Part shown: piece by piece, positions 12,201 through 22,189 of the stretch | Numbering within the stretch: position 1 is the stretch's first letter | Layout of the letters: every line of letters starts with the position of its first letter | Assembly: GCA_032622095.1 (NCBI GenBank) | Contig: CP136062.1 | Span: forward strand, 198,161,887-198,225,886 | From: Siphonodentalium dalli | Taxonomy: Eukaryota; Mollusca; Scaphopoda; Gadilida; Siphonodentaliidae | Length of the DNA stretch: 64,000 nt | Reading direction: 5' to 3' | The notes under the pieces: generated by a model | What the model saw: only the letters and a program-made list of their open reading frames with translations | Database searches by the model: none | Told to the model about the DNA's origin: nothing | Made by a program: the position numbers and the translations under genes

Positions 12201-13299
12201 GATTCCATCATTTCCTAAAACTTTTTGTGAGATGAGGTGTCCTTTTGGAAGAATTTATTACTTCTGAAATATATACTGGTATATATGGTCATCTCTCATC
12301 TGATTACAACATGTTTTTACTATGCCCAGATGCAATACCCATTTTAAGATCGCAACATGTGGCTGCTGCATGAAGCAAACAGCTGGTCATTCCATTTAGT
12401 AAAAGTGTTTAGCATTTTTCATAGCTTGGTCACTTAAATCAGATCGTCTGTTAAATGTTGATAACAAATTTTGAAAACCTGTTTTGTTCAATCTGTACAT
12501 TTCTGTTGATTAGAGCACAATTGTTACCTGATTTTTGGTAAAGCACACCAGTTTCCAAGGCATGTTCAGTCGGGAAGAGCTCATGTTGTGTGTCGGGGTC
12601 AACACATCCTCAGCAGCAATTTCCAGCTAATCCCATTGTGTGTGGTCAATTGTGCTCTTAAGTTGATCAGAGAATGTGGATAGTTCTTTTAAAAAGTGTC
12701 CTTGTGGTATTGTATACTTGTGGTGCATTACATGCTGAAATCGGTTTTTGGCAATTATCTTAAAAAACATTGACTTTTGGATATGAAAATGTATTACTGA
12801 CCCCCCATAATGTGGATTTTCAGGGTCAAAAGCTCCTTGAAGGTCAATCCCATCCGATAATGGTACAGAAATTATACCTATATGTGGCACCGATGGATAT
12901 AGATAAATAAAATTCTAATTGGGGGCTCAGCTTTGAGATAAAAGTGCTGAAGCCCAAAATTGGGGTTCAGGCCCTCAAAAATGTTTTTGTTTTTTGGTTT
13001 TTGGCAATTATCTTAAAAACCATTGACTTTTGGATATGAAAATGTATTACTGACCCCCAATAATATGGCCATTCCGCACATATTGAGTGGTCACACGACC
13101 CCCTATGTCCAACGGTTCTGGAGATATAGTCACGACGGGTGGTAGTACTTCGCGCAAAAAGGGGCGTGGCCATTTGACCCATTTCGCCGTCACTGGGAAA
13201 TGTGTTACCAACCAAATATTGTTTGTGTACCTTCAATTAGTGGATTCATGAAGAGTTTTGCTCTGGACATACAAGTGCATACAAAACCACCATGAGCTA
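9259..13299. mobile_element. 4.04-kb element with ~500-bp terminal inverted repeats
   Basis: The left arm (9259 to about 9775) and right arm (about 12820 to 13299, reverse complement) match closely, about 90% or better by eye. They start TAGCTCATGGTGGTTTTGTA on the left and end with its complement. A CTAGAG direct repeat flanks the element at 9253-9258 and 13300-13305; an 8-bp reading (TACTAGAG) is also possible. The interior of about 2.8 kb is AT-rich with no transposase-like frame, so the copy is non-autonomous or decayed. The right arm carries a second copy of the arm block CCACATTATGGGGGGTCAGT at about 12760-12820. The matching open frames in the two arms (9322-9582 and 12967-13236) are mirror copies, not genes. 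The superfamily is unresolved. Confidence 0.75.
10890..10941 (+). repeat. 26-bp unit in two perfect tandem copies
   Basis: The unit GTAGATTTTGTAGATTTGTG plus GATGTT is repeated exactly twice inside the interior of the 9.3-13.3 kb element. Confidence 0.8.
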
Positions 13300-13305
13300 C
13301 TAGAG

Positions 13306-13930
13306 TATTTAGGGCGTGCTAAAGGATTTAGTCATGCAAATAGTAAAATTCAAACTGGCTGCCGATAGCCATGTTTTTGATCGGATTGTTCCCATCTAGA
13401 AGTGATCCCAAACATGCCTGTAATTTTCAAAACATTTCTCTAATAATTGGCTGCAGGGTGTTCCGATGGATAGAAATGTGAAATCAAAGATGGTCGCTGG
13501 CTCCCATCTATAGGTCAGCCCGATGATCCATATGAAGTTTTGTGGCGATCAGATGAGGGGTGTGGCCTCTAGGGTGTGCAATACGATTTAGTCATGCAAA
13601 TAGTAAAATCCAAGATGGCTACCGGCTGCCATGTTTTTCAACGAAATTCTCAAAACATTAATATAGCTCACTTTGAGAGATTACCCCGATGATCCAGTGT
13701 TTCATCGAAAATCGTTCAAATTCAATAGCTCATATCTAGAGGTGATCCCAATTGATTCAAATGTGAAATTCAAAATGGCCACTGATGGCCATGTGATTTA
13801 ACAAAATGCGGAAAAATGGTAAGCTACCATCTATACAGGTCACACCGAGGATCCATATGAAGTTTGGTGATGCCAAATGAAATTGTTGGCGGACGCACGC
13901 ACGGACGGCTTGACGGACGGGAACCCGCGG
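13306..13930. repeat. Repeat family A, right part (resumed)
   Basis: It resumes with AGGGCGTGCTAAAGGATTTA and further family A blocks, and ends in the block GACGCACGCACGGACG. Together with 8690-9258 it shows that the intervening 4.04-kb element inserted into a pre-existing repeat. Confidence 0.65.
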
Positions 13931-14531
13931 CAATAGTTTCTCTTATTCTGGAAACGATGATACGTCAACGGATACAGGGCGACTTAACGAATCTAAGAAC
14001 GGGAGGGTAAGCTCACCTCGATGTTGTAAAGTCGACAGTAAGTTTAACTATAGTATAAACAACTAAGCGATATTTACAACAACATATCATCCAGATTGCT
14101 CAAATTTATAAGACAATTCAAACACACATTGAATAGGCGAACATTAGATCGAATTTGCAATGTATTTGTTTCAGGCACCTCTAATGGATTACATCGGCAT
14201 TGTGTTTGCGTCCGCTGTGTTACCTCCTTCGCAAATTAGACATTTTGCGCCAAGATACTATGTAAATGGTCTGGTCATACTCGTTCCGTACCAAATAATA
14301 ATGTACTCAATGCACTTGGTGGCTGCACTTTATAGCAGAAGAGAGCGTCACAAACTACCACTCGTGTATCAGATGACGAAACATTCCCCTGATTATATGA
14401 TAGAGAAAATTCCAAAAATATCTTTGCAGCAACGCATTTTCATTATGATTTCAGAAATTAATTTCATCTGAAGATATGATAGTAAAACAAGTCATGCTGA
14501 ACCAATTTTCCTCCTGATTAAGGTATATTTA
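13931..14531. other. Unassigned stretch
   Basis: A 103-codon open frame at 14160-14471 has no recognisable motif and no splice or polyadenylation context I can support. Confidence 0.4.
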
Positions 14532-14642
14532 TACGTTATAAGCACGGCGTCCGATTTATAAGCGGAATCAAGATCACACGCGCCCGGATGGCGCGGTTGG
14601 TGTTTATTTCGCTTATAAATCGGACGCCGTGCTTATAACGTA
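14532..14642. mobile_element. 111-bp hairpin (MITE-like), perfect 33-bp arms
   Basis: Arms 14532-14564 and 14610-14642 are exact reverse complements (outer end TACGTTATAAGCACGGCGTC) around a 45-bp loop. A diverged single arm (TAAGCACGGCTTCAGATTTA) lies at 14783-14835, so the arm sequence belongs to a dispersed family. Confidence 0.8.
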
Positions 14643-14839
14643 TTTATAACACGCCAATTAGCCCTCGACCAATGGAAGTTATTTAATGAGGTCCGGTGAC
14701 TTAAAGATCTTTAAGTAGTAGCATGTTCTATCAAACGGTATGCCGTGATTACAATAGGCATATTGGTGGTATAGATGTGTTGTAAGCACGGCTTCAGATT
14801 TATAAGCGAAAGAAACACCACGCGCTCTCCACATATATA

Positions 14840-17820
14840 TATGGTAAACGGTGTACGGCGTGTTCAGGTTTCAATAATGTTTTCAGAAAACTTGCATGTC
14901 AAAGGACCGACACACGACCAATACCGTGGTGAATAATTGGTACATAACCGACACTGTGGTCGCAATCATAACCATAAACATAAAGTTAGGACACTGACAG
15001 CAAAAATGGAAAATGTAAAAATAAATGCAGAATGTGTTTTCCCTATGAACACCACAAAACAACCGATGTTATTTTTTGACATCGAAAGAAATGGAACTGT
15101 GACACGACCGATAGCTGAATCAGGTGCTGATGCATGGTATAAATGTGATAAAATTAACGTGACTTTAATAACCTGTTTCCACAACCAACTAATAAGAAAT
15201 CAGACATTGAAATATTCCCGTATGGATCAACACATCCCATGACTACGCTTGGACAATTTATGGCTAAACTGAAATCTGGTGACCGAAAACTCTCAGACAT
15301 TTTCACGTTGTCTCCGGGAAGTGTGGTTCACTCCTGTCATTGTGACTCAGCAATAAAGCTCGGACTGATACATATTGTAACATTAAATTTGCTCAAAATG
15401 TTAACTCTGTATCAACTAACACATAAAATAACATCAGTTCACTCAAACATAAATTTTAGTTAATGATGTGATAGCTAAAGCCTTTGTTCCTTTATATTAT
15501 GTCTTAAAGGGGTAGGCTCGGTTTGTGTGTTCTAGATTGGTCGAAAATAGTATTACTCATAATTGAAAAGCTCACATGAAATAAATGTTTAGAATATAGA
15601 TGCAGTTGGTAGGTATGTGGTCAATTGATCATTCAATCATGTATCACAATTATATCTGTATTTTTATTTAACTGTTATAGATATACTAGTATACACATGC
15701 ATCCAACAGATCTCTTACGAGTTTTTGGATATTTATTGAAATTACCCTCCGTACTCTATATAATGTATGCCCCATCATCAGTGTTCGCCCTGCCGTTAGC
15801 AAATTTAGCAAATTGCGAAAAAAAATACTAAGTGGCTAAAATAAATATGCTTGTGGCTAAAAATATGGCTACAAACATTTTCTGTGTCGACCGGGGACTC
15901 AACAATTTATTGTAACAAAGAGACTTAACGTTATTAGCGAGAGCTGACGAGAAGTGCGAGATTACGGGTGTGTGAAATGGCTTCCTGTGTAACAAAAGAG
16001 CTTTATTTTACGGTGTTTTAAACTGATTGCAAAAGAGTGAAGTCATATATACGCTCAATTCAATAGCTTCTCATATTCCCCCACAATGGATAGTGTTGAA
16101 TGGGACGAGACTCGCCATCATTTAGCATGCATGTGTGTGTAGGCCTACTGACTACTGGGTATACCAGTATGGCAATAACTGTACTGCATGTTTGCTTCAT
16201 AACAAAAAGCATATTTAAAGATTGAGTTAATTAATCAAGCAGCATTCAACAAAGATCAAATACCATGAATTACTAATCTGCATAATTGTCATATTTCATA
16301 AGCTTTTTAATGATGTGTGACCACAATTTGACCAACGTACAATCGTAAATTTGCATTGTCCTCCAATTGGGAAGGAATTTGTGTCAATGTCTATTAATCT
16401 GTTTCTGTCCGACCAGCTAGGGGATTGGCATCTATAATTGGGATCGACAGATCCTCGTCCAATATATGCTCAAATCCCCCTCACGGACATAGATAATTTA
16501 ATGAATTTTATGAGATAATTAACCTCAACCACGATTATGGGGGATTGTAACATTCACAGAAAATTTACATTTTAACAGAAATACCGCTATTGTATAGGGG
16601 AGATTTTGTTGTGCCGAAATATATTTACGGGGAAATAATATAATTTACTGCAGGAATTTACCGTTCAATTATATAAACGGATTTGCCGTAAAGGTTACGG
16701 TTGGTTCCAAATGTATCATAGCTGTCAGCACTTCATACCGTATACAGTTTCTCAATACTATTACATGTACTTCAGGCAGTGGCTATCAAGGTATTAATCT
16801 TTCCAAGTATTTCTGTTAGCCGATATCCAAGTCAATGCACAAGCGAGCATATACATGGCTACATATATATTAAACTTAAACCCATTTGAATGACAAAATG
16901 TGACATCCGCATGTCAACAGTATAATATTATAACAAACTATTCGCAAATATCATCTGGCCTCTGGGCATTTTACACCAGTCATTGCTTACCAAAACATTT
17001 TCATTTGTATAGGATTGTAAACAACACATAAGCAATTCAACAATCACTGACATGTATTGCCCAGCCCATTATGATGTCACATGGAGTGCATTGGCCAACA
17101 AACTTGAACACTATAATATACCACATGGACCATTAGAATTGTGAGGTGAATGTTATAGGCCTCAGATGAAATCCCTATACATAATGCAAATTATCCTTAT
17201 ATAATTCACTCAGAAATAATTCAATGTTGGCAATAAGATGGGAAGAAGATACTTATGGGAACTGTTTTTATGATTTTGCCTCTGATCAGGCTACTACCAT
17301 TTCACTGTTTTGGGATGTATTAGTATTTTGAATATGCTTATTAGTAATTGCTAGAAAGAACCAGACTGATACAATTCTATTTCATATTATTCTGATGTAC
17401 TTACTAATTATTTTTTTGGGGCGCGGTGTCCCAAAAAGTTGGCGGGGAATTTTTTTTTATATATATTAATGGACAGAGTGGAAATTATTTTGTTAGACCC
17501 TGTGTTTGCTAATTTTGTCACGACCCCCCCCCCCCCCCCCCGGTGCATAGCGAGATTTCACACATGTTAGTTCAGATCGTCAGTCGCAGATTCCCGTGAA
17601 TTATGTTGGCGTTGTAGGCTATCGGTACTTATACAATCTCAACGTATATTGTTGAACTTATAATCTCAACATTTCCATTCATTTAATAGAAATCAATGAC
17701 CACATGCATCTAGCCATTCGTCTGTCTGCTTTTATTACCTTAAAATCCCTCCAAATTATTAATAGACAATTTCAATATATACTTATTGACAACTCAATGG
17801 GACCATTCATTTAGTTTAAA
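14840..17820. other. Intergenic stretch with no recognised gene
   Basis: Open frames at 14937-15242 and 15239-15463 carry no motif I recognise. The only clear structure is a run of 18 C at 17524-17541. This is the region upstream of the PAN-domain gene. Confidence 0.5.
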
Positions 17821-17825
17821 ATGGG

Positions 17826-18195
17826 TTAAGCCAACTCGCCAGTTGGTTCCGGGCGAAAAGACACATCCCAGCGCCTGTGCTGTGCGGTGAAAGCTCTATA
17901 TCGATATATCCCCATTGCCAATGTGATCAAGCCATTGTGTTCGATCGGATGATACCCATATCCAGAGAGTGAACGCGTCGTCGCCAAGGCAGGTAACCGT
18001 GTCATCAGAAGACTCTCTCTGTCTAGCTCTCGCTTGAATTGTCTGTCGCAGAGGCTGCCGCTAAAGGCATTGACACAGAACGTTGCATTCGTATCCGTCA
18101 CTGGACTTTGACATATTCACGTAGATGCAGAATCTTATCAAGAGTATACAATCAAACACAATTCAGGAATCCGAATCTGATCAACTGAAAACATA
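17826..18195 (+). promoter_or_regulatory. Promoter / 5' UTR candidate of the PAN-domain gene
   Basis: This stretch is visibly more GC-rich than its surroundings. It contains a TATA-like block (CTCTATATCGATATATCC, about 17893) and ends at the start codon at 18196. An out-of-frame ATG lies near 18125. A start site cannot be fixed from sequence alone. The minus strand is open from 17826 to 18101, so an antisense exon is an alternative. Confidence 0.3.
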
Positions 18196-18460
18196 ATGGA
18201 CATTTTTACATTCGTTCTCATTTGGTGTCATTTTCTGACTGTGGCTATCTGCGTGATTCGTGAGATGGGGTATCATGTTACAGAACATGGATCTTTAAAT
18301 ACAGATAACATTATAGCAGCAACAAAAGTCAGCTCTGTTATAGCCTGTGGAAGGGAATGCCTGAAAAATTCCGAATGCATGTCTTTTACCCATAATGCAA
18401 CGGCGTGCTACCAGCTGAGTGACCACAGCGGGCGCTACTCTGGACTGACGGACATCATAG
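18196..18460 (+). CDS. Exon 1: signal peptide and PAN/Apple-like domain
   Basis: This is the first coding exon of a secreted or cell-surface protein. Residues 4-20 form a hydrophobic core (FTFVLIWCHFLTVAICV), read as a signal peptide. Residues about 21-88 resemble a PAN/Apple module: the core ACGRECLKNSECMSFTHN is followed by ATACYQLSD, giving the C-x3-C-x5-C-x9-C spacing seen in many invertebrate PAN domains. PAN modules bind proteins or carbohydrates outside the cell. The exon ends in ATAG|GTTAGT, a good donor, after one base of a Gly codon (phase 1). That matches exon 2, which starts with the two bases GA. The ATG was chosen because it precedes the signal peptide directly. Ligand and role are unknown. 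Confidence 0.85.
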
Positions 18461-19452
18461 GTTAGTATGAATACTCACTTTTATTTGCATAATATACAAA
18501 CGGGATTGGAGCACAAGTGTTTGCAACTTGTGAAGGTCCTCTCCCGATACAATATAATGGAACACAATGTTATCAAAAAGGCGGTATAAACGTGTTTACG
18601 TGGTGATAGGTTTAGAAATATATTATTTGTCATCCAATACTCCAATGATTTTATATAGAGGATCTACAACGAGTCCCCAGTTTATTGCGGAATTTACAAA
18701 ACGAGTACAGTAAATGCTCGATTCAGGGGTCAATACTATGAACAATTTTATACCTGTAAATACAAATAGTATTTATTAATTTGTAATTACAAATTTGTGT
18801 TAAATATCACAGTGGTTTCATAGTACAGGGAAAATTTAGCCGTATTATTGTAATACCTCAGACTGGGCGAGGGGTGAAACCCCTAAAACATAAAAAAAAC
18901 TAACTAACCACTCTGCTCCCATTCACCCGTTATCAGTGTTATCTGAATACCAGTTCAAATTAGACGGACATGTATATAGAGCTAAAATAACTGACAACAA
19001 TTTCTATGGCAAAGTTACAATGCGTGCTATTATTGTGTGATTAGTGATATCGCCGGTACTATGAAACGATGAGCTAACAAAATCACGCAAATTTAACAAA
19101 GATCTACTGCTGATTATTGTAGATTGCTTACGGGCAAACCGTTACATGTGAGTGATTCACAATATATTGAATCACGGCAAGCCAAAGCTACAAAAGAATT
19201 AACCAATCATAAGTTGAGATGTGATCGCTTATCAGAGCTATCCAATCGGTACACGGGTTGCTACGTTGATGACCACTTGTCTGCGCAAAGTTAACTAATA
19301 AACTGTTCGTTTGTAGAGTGTGTATGTAAGTACAAGTCAGTGTAATATCGAGTACTACAACCAATTTGGTATCATTGTTTTCACAAATTACAACCATTCA
19401 GTTTGTGAAAACAAAATATTATTTTGATGGTATAACATTATATATATTGTGC

Positions 19453-19720
19453 CCATCCTATGATTTCAAACTGATCCGCTACTCTTATCATAACACATCG
19501 AGGCAGGAACGTGGCTCCATTTTATCAGGGGGTGCCCATCACAGTATCGAAGCAGGGACGTGCTAAGGCTCTCGGTTATAGGAGGGTGGTCATTTTATAA
19601 TTTCAAACTGCTCCGATATCTTATAATATATCGAGATAGGGACGTGGCTATATGGGCTCCGTTTGGTGATGGGGTGTTCATCCTATAATTTCAATATGCA
19701 CCCTTTGAATAAAAAAAATG
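19453..19720 (+). repeat. Short tandem-like copies, ~90-110 bp
   Basis: CATCCTATRATTTCAAACTG, ATATCGAGRYAGGRACGTGG and GGGGTGYYCAT blocks recur two to three times. Related text, with GACGTCCCTG and CAAAACATTTTCA, also appears near 20470-20640 and 21280-21440. Confidence 0.45.
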
Positions 19721-19796
19721 CCTATAAATTCCACATAGCGATTGAATCGTATATCAAGAGGCGAGTATTTTAATTGTTCTACGCTGATAACAAAAG

Positions 19797-20105
19797 TTAG
19801 TCAATATGACTAACATAATTATGTTAGTCAAACGTTTTCCCCAGGATTACTAACTTAGTTCAGCCAACATGACTGAGGCATAACATTAGTCAAAATTACT
19901 AGGGTGATGTTAGTCATAACGACTAAGAAATGGGTATTCAAAACGACTAATTAGTCAAAATGGCCAGGATTTAGTCATAACTTTTCTTAGTCACTGGGAA
20001 GGCGAAAATGTAAGTTGCGGAATTATGTGCAAATAATTCCAATACTTGACTAAAGTTACTCAAATGTTTGTGACTAAGACTAAGTTAGTCATATTTAGTC
20101 AAAAT
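19797..20105. repeat. Cluster of TTAGTCA / TGACTAA motifs
   Basis: Within about 310 bp there are nine exact TTAGTCA and three exact TGACTAA heptamers, plus CGACTAA variants, in both orientations. The motif resembles the AP-1/bZIP half-site pair TGACTMA, but binding cannot be inferred from sequence alone. Confidence 0.7.
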
Positions 20106-20705
20106 GTCCAACCCAAGGGGGGGGGGTGTGGACAACTTAATGTTACAGCTGGAAAATCAGAAGCCAACCGGGGTAAACAATTACATTTCACAGAAATAGA
20201 AGTTTCTGATTGAGGGGTGGGGATACAGTTGGATATCGACGTTGGCGCACCGAAGAGACCATCTTGCCACGTCACTGCATTTATGCTGTAGTCATTTGTG
20301 AAAACTGTGCTTGCATCTTCGTTATCGTGTCCTTTACCGTGACCAAATGCATTCGCGTTGACGATCGAAATTCAGATATCACTCACTATTTATAGCAATC
20401 GCGAACGTTTGTCAGAGACGTTGTGACTCATAAGATTCCTATTCTGAACAGCTGTAATGTGCCAGGCATCGTGTTCCCAAGACCACTATCGTCATGTCCC
20501 TGTTTATGATATTTCCATTGATAAAACATTTTCATAAGGGGGGGTGCTACATCCCTGCGAATCAAATGGTTATATGGTCCGGTTTAAGGGTGTGAAAATC
20601 GACAATTTATGTTTGACACCCTATAATGACATTCTAGACAAGTTCCTTAACGTTGTAACTTTCAATAAATTGGGAATTTTAGTAGTTACAAGGAACACAT
20701 ACTGC

Positions 20706-20718
20706 TACCTCACATCCA
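20706..20718 (+). repeat. Target-site duplication (left) of the U4-U2 retroposon
   Basis: TACCTCACATCCA here is repeated exactly at 21054-21066, directly after the A-tail. This is the hallmark of target-primed reverse transcription. Confidence 0.85.
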
Positions 20719-21053
20719 GAGCTTTGCGCAGTGGCGGTACCATAGCCAATGAGGTTTATCCGAGGCGTGGTTATTGCTAGGTCTGATGCTCATTCGATCG
20801 CTTCTCGGCTTTTTGGCTCGAGCCCGTGCTGTGAGATACGTCCCCGACGATGGTCACCCCATCGGACGGGACTTCCACGGTGTGGGTTCGCAGCCTGAGG
20901 AGGACGAGTGGTCGTGACTGACTGACGGACTTCCGCTTTAGCGGGGACTGACCCCGACAGGCAATTTGACCATCTCGTAAGGGTGGGTCACCTCTTTCGG
21001 GGTGCTCCAGCCGATATGAGTGGTCCGCAATAGCCCCGGGTCTAAAAAAAAAA
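20719..21053 (+). mobile_element. Chimeric snRNA-headed retroposon (U4 + U2 heads, SINE-like body, A-tail)
   Basis: 20720-20780 matches the first ~61 bases of U4 snRNA: AGCTTTGCGCAGTGG, TAGCCAATGAGGTTTATCCG and TTATTGCTA are intact, about 90% overall by comparison with the known U4 sequence. After a 16-bp linker, 20797-20819 matches the first 23 bases of U2 snRNA (ATCGCTTCTCGGCTTTTTGG, one mismatch). A ~220-bp body follows, with a Pol III B-box-like GGTTCGCAGCC at 20885-20895, ending in a run of A at 21044-21053. Exact 13-bp target duplications flank the element. The body recurs without the snRNA heads at 33597-33818, so it is a repeat family and not a one-off pseudogene. Neither snRNA segment is long enough to be functional. 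Confidence 0.85.
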
Positions 21054-21066
21054 TACCTCACATCCA
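21054..21066 (+). repeat. Target-site duplication (right) of the U4-U2 retroposon
   Basis: Exact copy of 20706-20718, starting at the base after the A-tail. Confidence 0.85.
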
Positions 21067-21519
21067 AGCTGACACCCCTAAGGTTTGTCAATTTCTAAAT
21101 ATAGGCCATTTCAATCCAAACTTTTGACCAAAGGAGGTAAATATTCAAATGTTGGTTTAAAACAAAAACACATACCCCCTAATAAAGTGTTGGAAAAACA
21201 AAATAAGAGAACAAGTTCAACCTATTGTTGTTGTAAAATTTCCAATTCAAGTTGTTTCAGGTATCAAATTTCCAACTGTTGAACGTGTTGATAAAATGTT
21301 TGGGGCGAGAAACATAACCCAACCCCCTTGTCGCGACGTCCCTGTGGGTTGTACTTGAGATTTCCAGCTGACAAAACATTTTCACAATGGGGTGAATCGA
21401 CCCCTTGTCGCCACGTCCCTGCGTATCATAGATGGGCATATTATCCGGGTTAAGGGTGCGAAAACTGAAAAATTATGTTGGACACACAATACGAAGACCT
21501 TCTAATCACGTTCCTTAAA

Positions 21520-21830
21520 GGTACGGTTGGCCTTGGCGGTGTGTATCCTGTGAAAATATTTCCACCCGTCAAAAACCGCCACAAACAGAAAGAACATCAA
21601 AATGTAGACAGACTTTGTCCGTATACAAATAAGAAATATCGCATAAACAGTATGTTATTGTCAAATGTTTGATCATTGTTATGTAAACAAAAGCATAAAA
21701 AGTTACTTTTCTGGTGTTTGTTAACTTTATATTATGATGGTAAACATAAAGAGCGTTCTTTGTTGGTGAATTCCTGATATGGAACTAATAAAGAGCGTTT
21801 ATGCCATTTGTGTGCTGTTTACGTGATGGT
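21520..21830 (+). repeat. Dispersed repeat family B, copy 2
   Basis: Same block order as 7084-7395, for example CCGTCAAAAACCGCCA, AGTATGTTATTGTCAA and TAAAGAGCGTTTATGCC. Divergence is moderate. Confidence 0.7.
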
Positions 21831-22189
21831 CATGGTATATTTGAACGAAACTGTATGCGTTTTAATGTTTTTCTGTTTACGGTGATTAGAACAAATATGA
21901 ATATTTTCGACAACTAAGGCCTCACGTGCCTTTAACGTTATAACTTTCAATTAACTTTCATAGTACTCGAACATTCTTTGTGATTGGGAGATATTTGTAA
22001 ATACAAAGAACACGTACTATTTGTGATTTATGTTTGTAATCGTAGGTTCATAGTATTAGCGGAATGATAAATTGTTATTTCTTACAAACAATTGTAGATT
22101 CTTACAAAGAAAACGCTTCATAGTATTGACCTAATTTACTAGACGAGATTTGTAACCTCCGCTATAAACTGGGGACGGGTTGTAGATTA

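Larger units (their letters stand above)
18662..22187. mobile_element. Inverted-ended block (possible old TIR element)
   Basis: The left end (ATCTACAACGAGTCCCCAGT) and the reverse complement of the right end (ATCTACAACCCGTCCCCAGT) match over about 100 bp with moderate divergence. Shared inner blocks include GGTCAATACTATGAA. No clear target duplication was found, so two independent inverted copies of one repeat is an equal alternative. The block contains family B copy 2 and the snRNA-headed retroposon. Confidence 0.4.

Noticed and set aside
9322-13236. Two 86-89 codon frames starting MKVHKQYLVGNTFP, one on each strand
   Set aside because: They are the two TIR arms of one element translated from opposite ends; no domain and no codon-level constraint visible.
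17826-18101. 91-codon minus-strand open frame upstream of exon 1
   Set aside because: No recognised motif; more likely promoter or 5' UTR sequence of the + strand gene, though not excluded as an antisense exon.
20720-20819. Functional U4 or U2 snRNA gene
   Set aside because: Only the first ~61 bases of U4 and 23 bases of U2 are present, they are fused, and target duplications show they arrived by retroposition.
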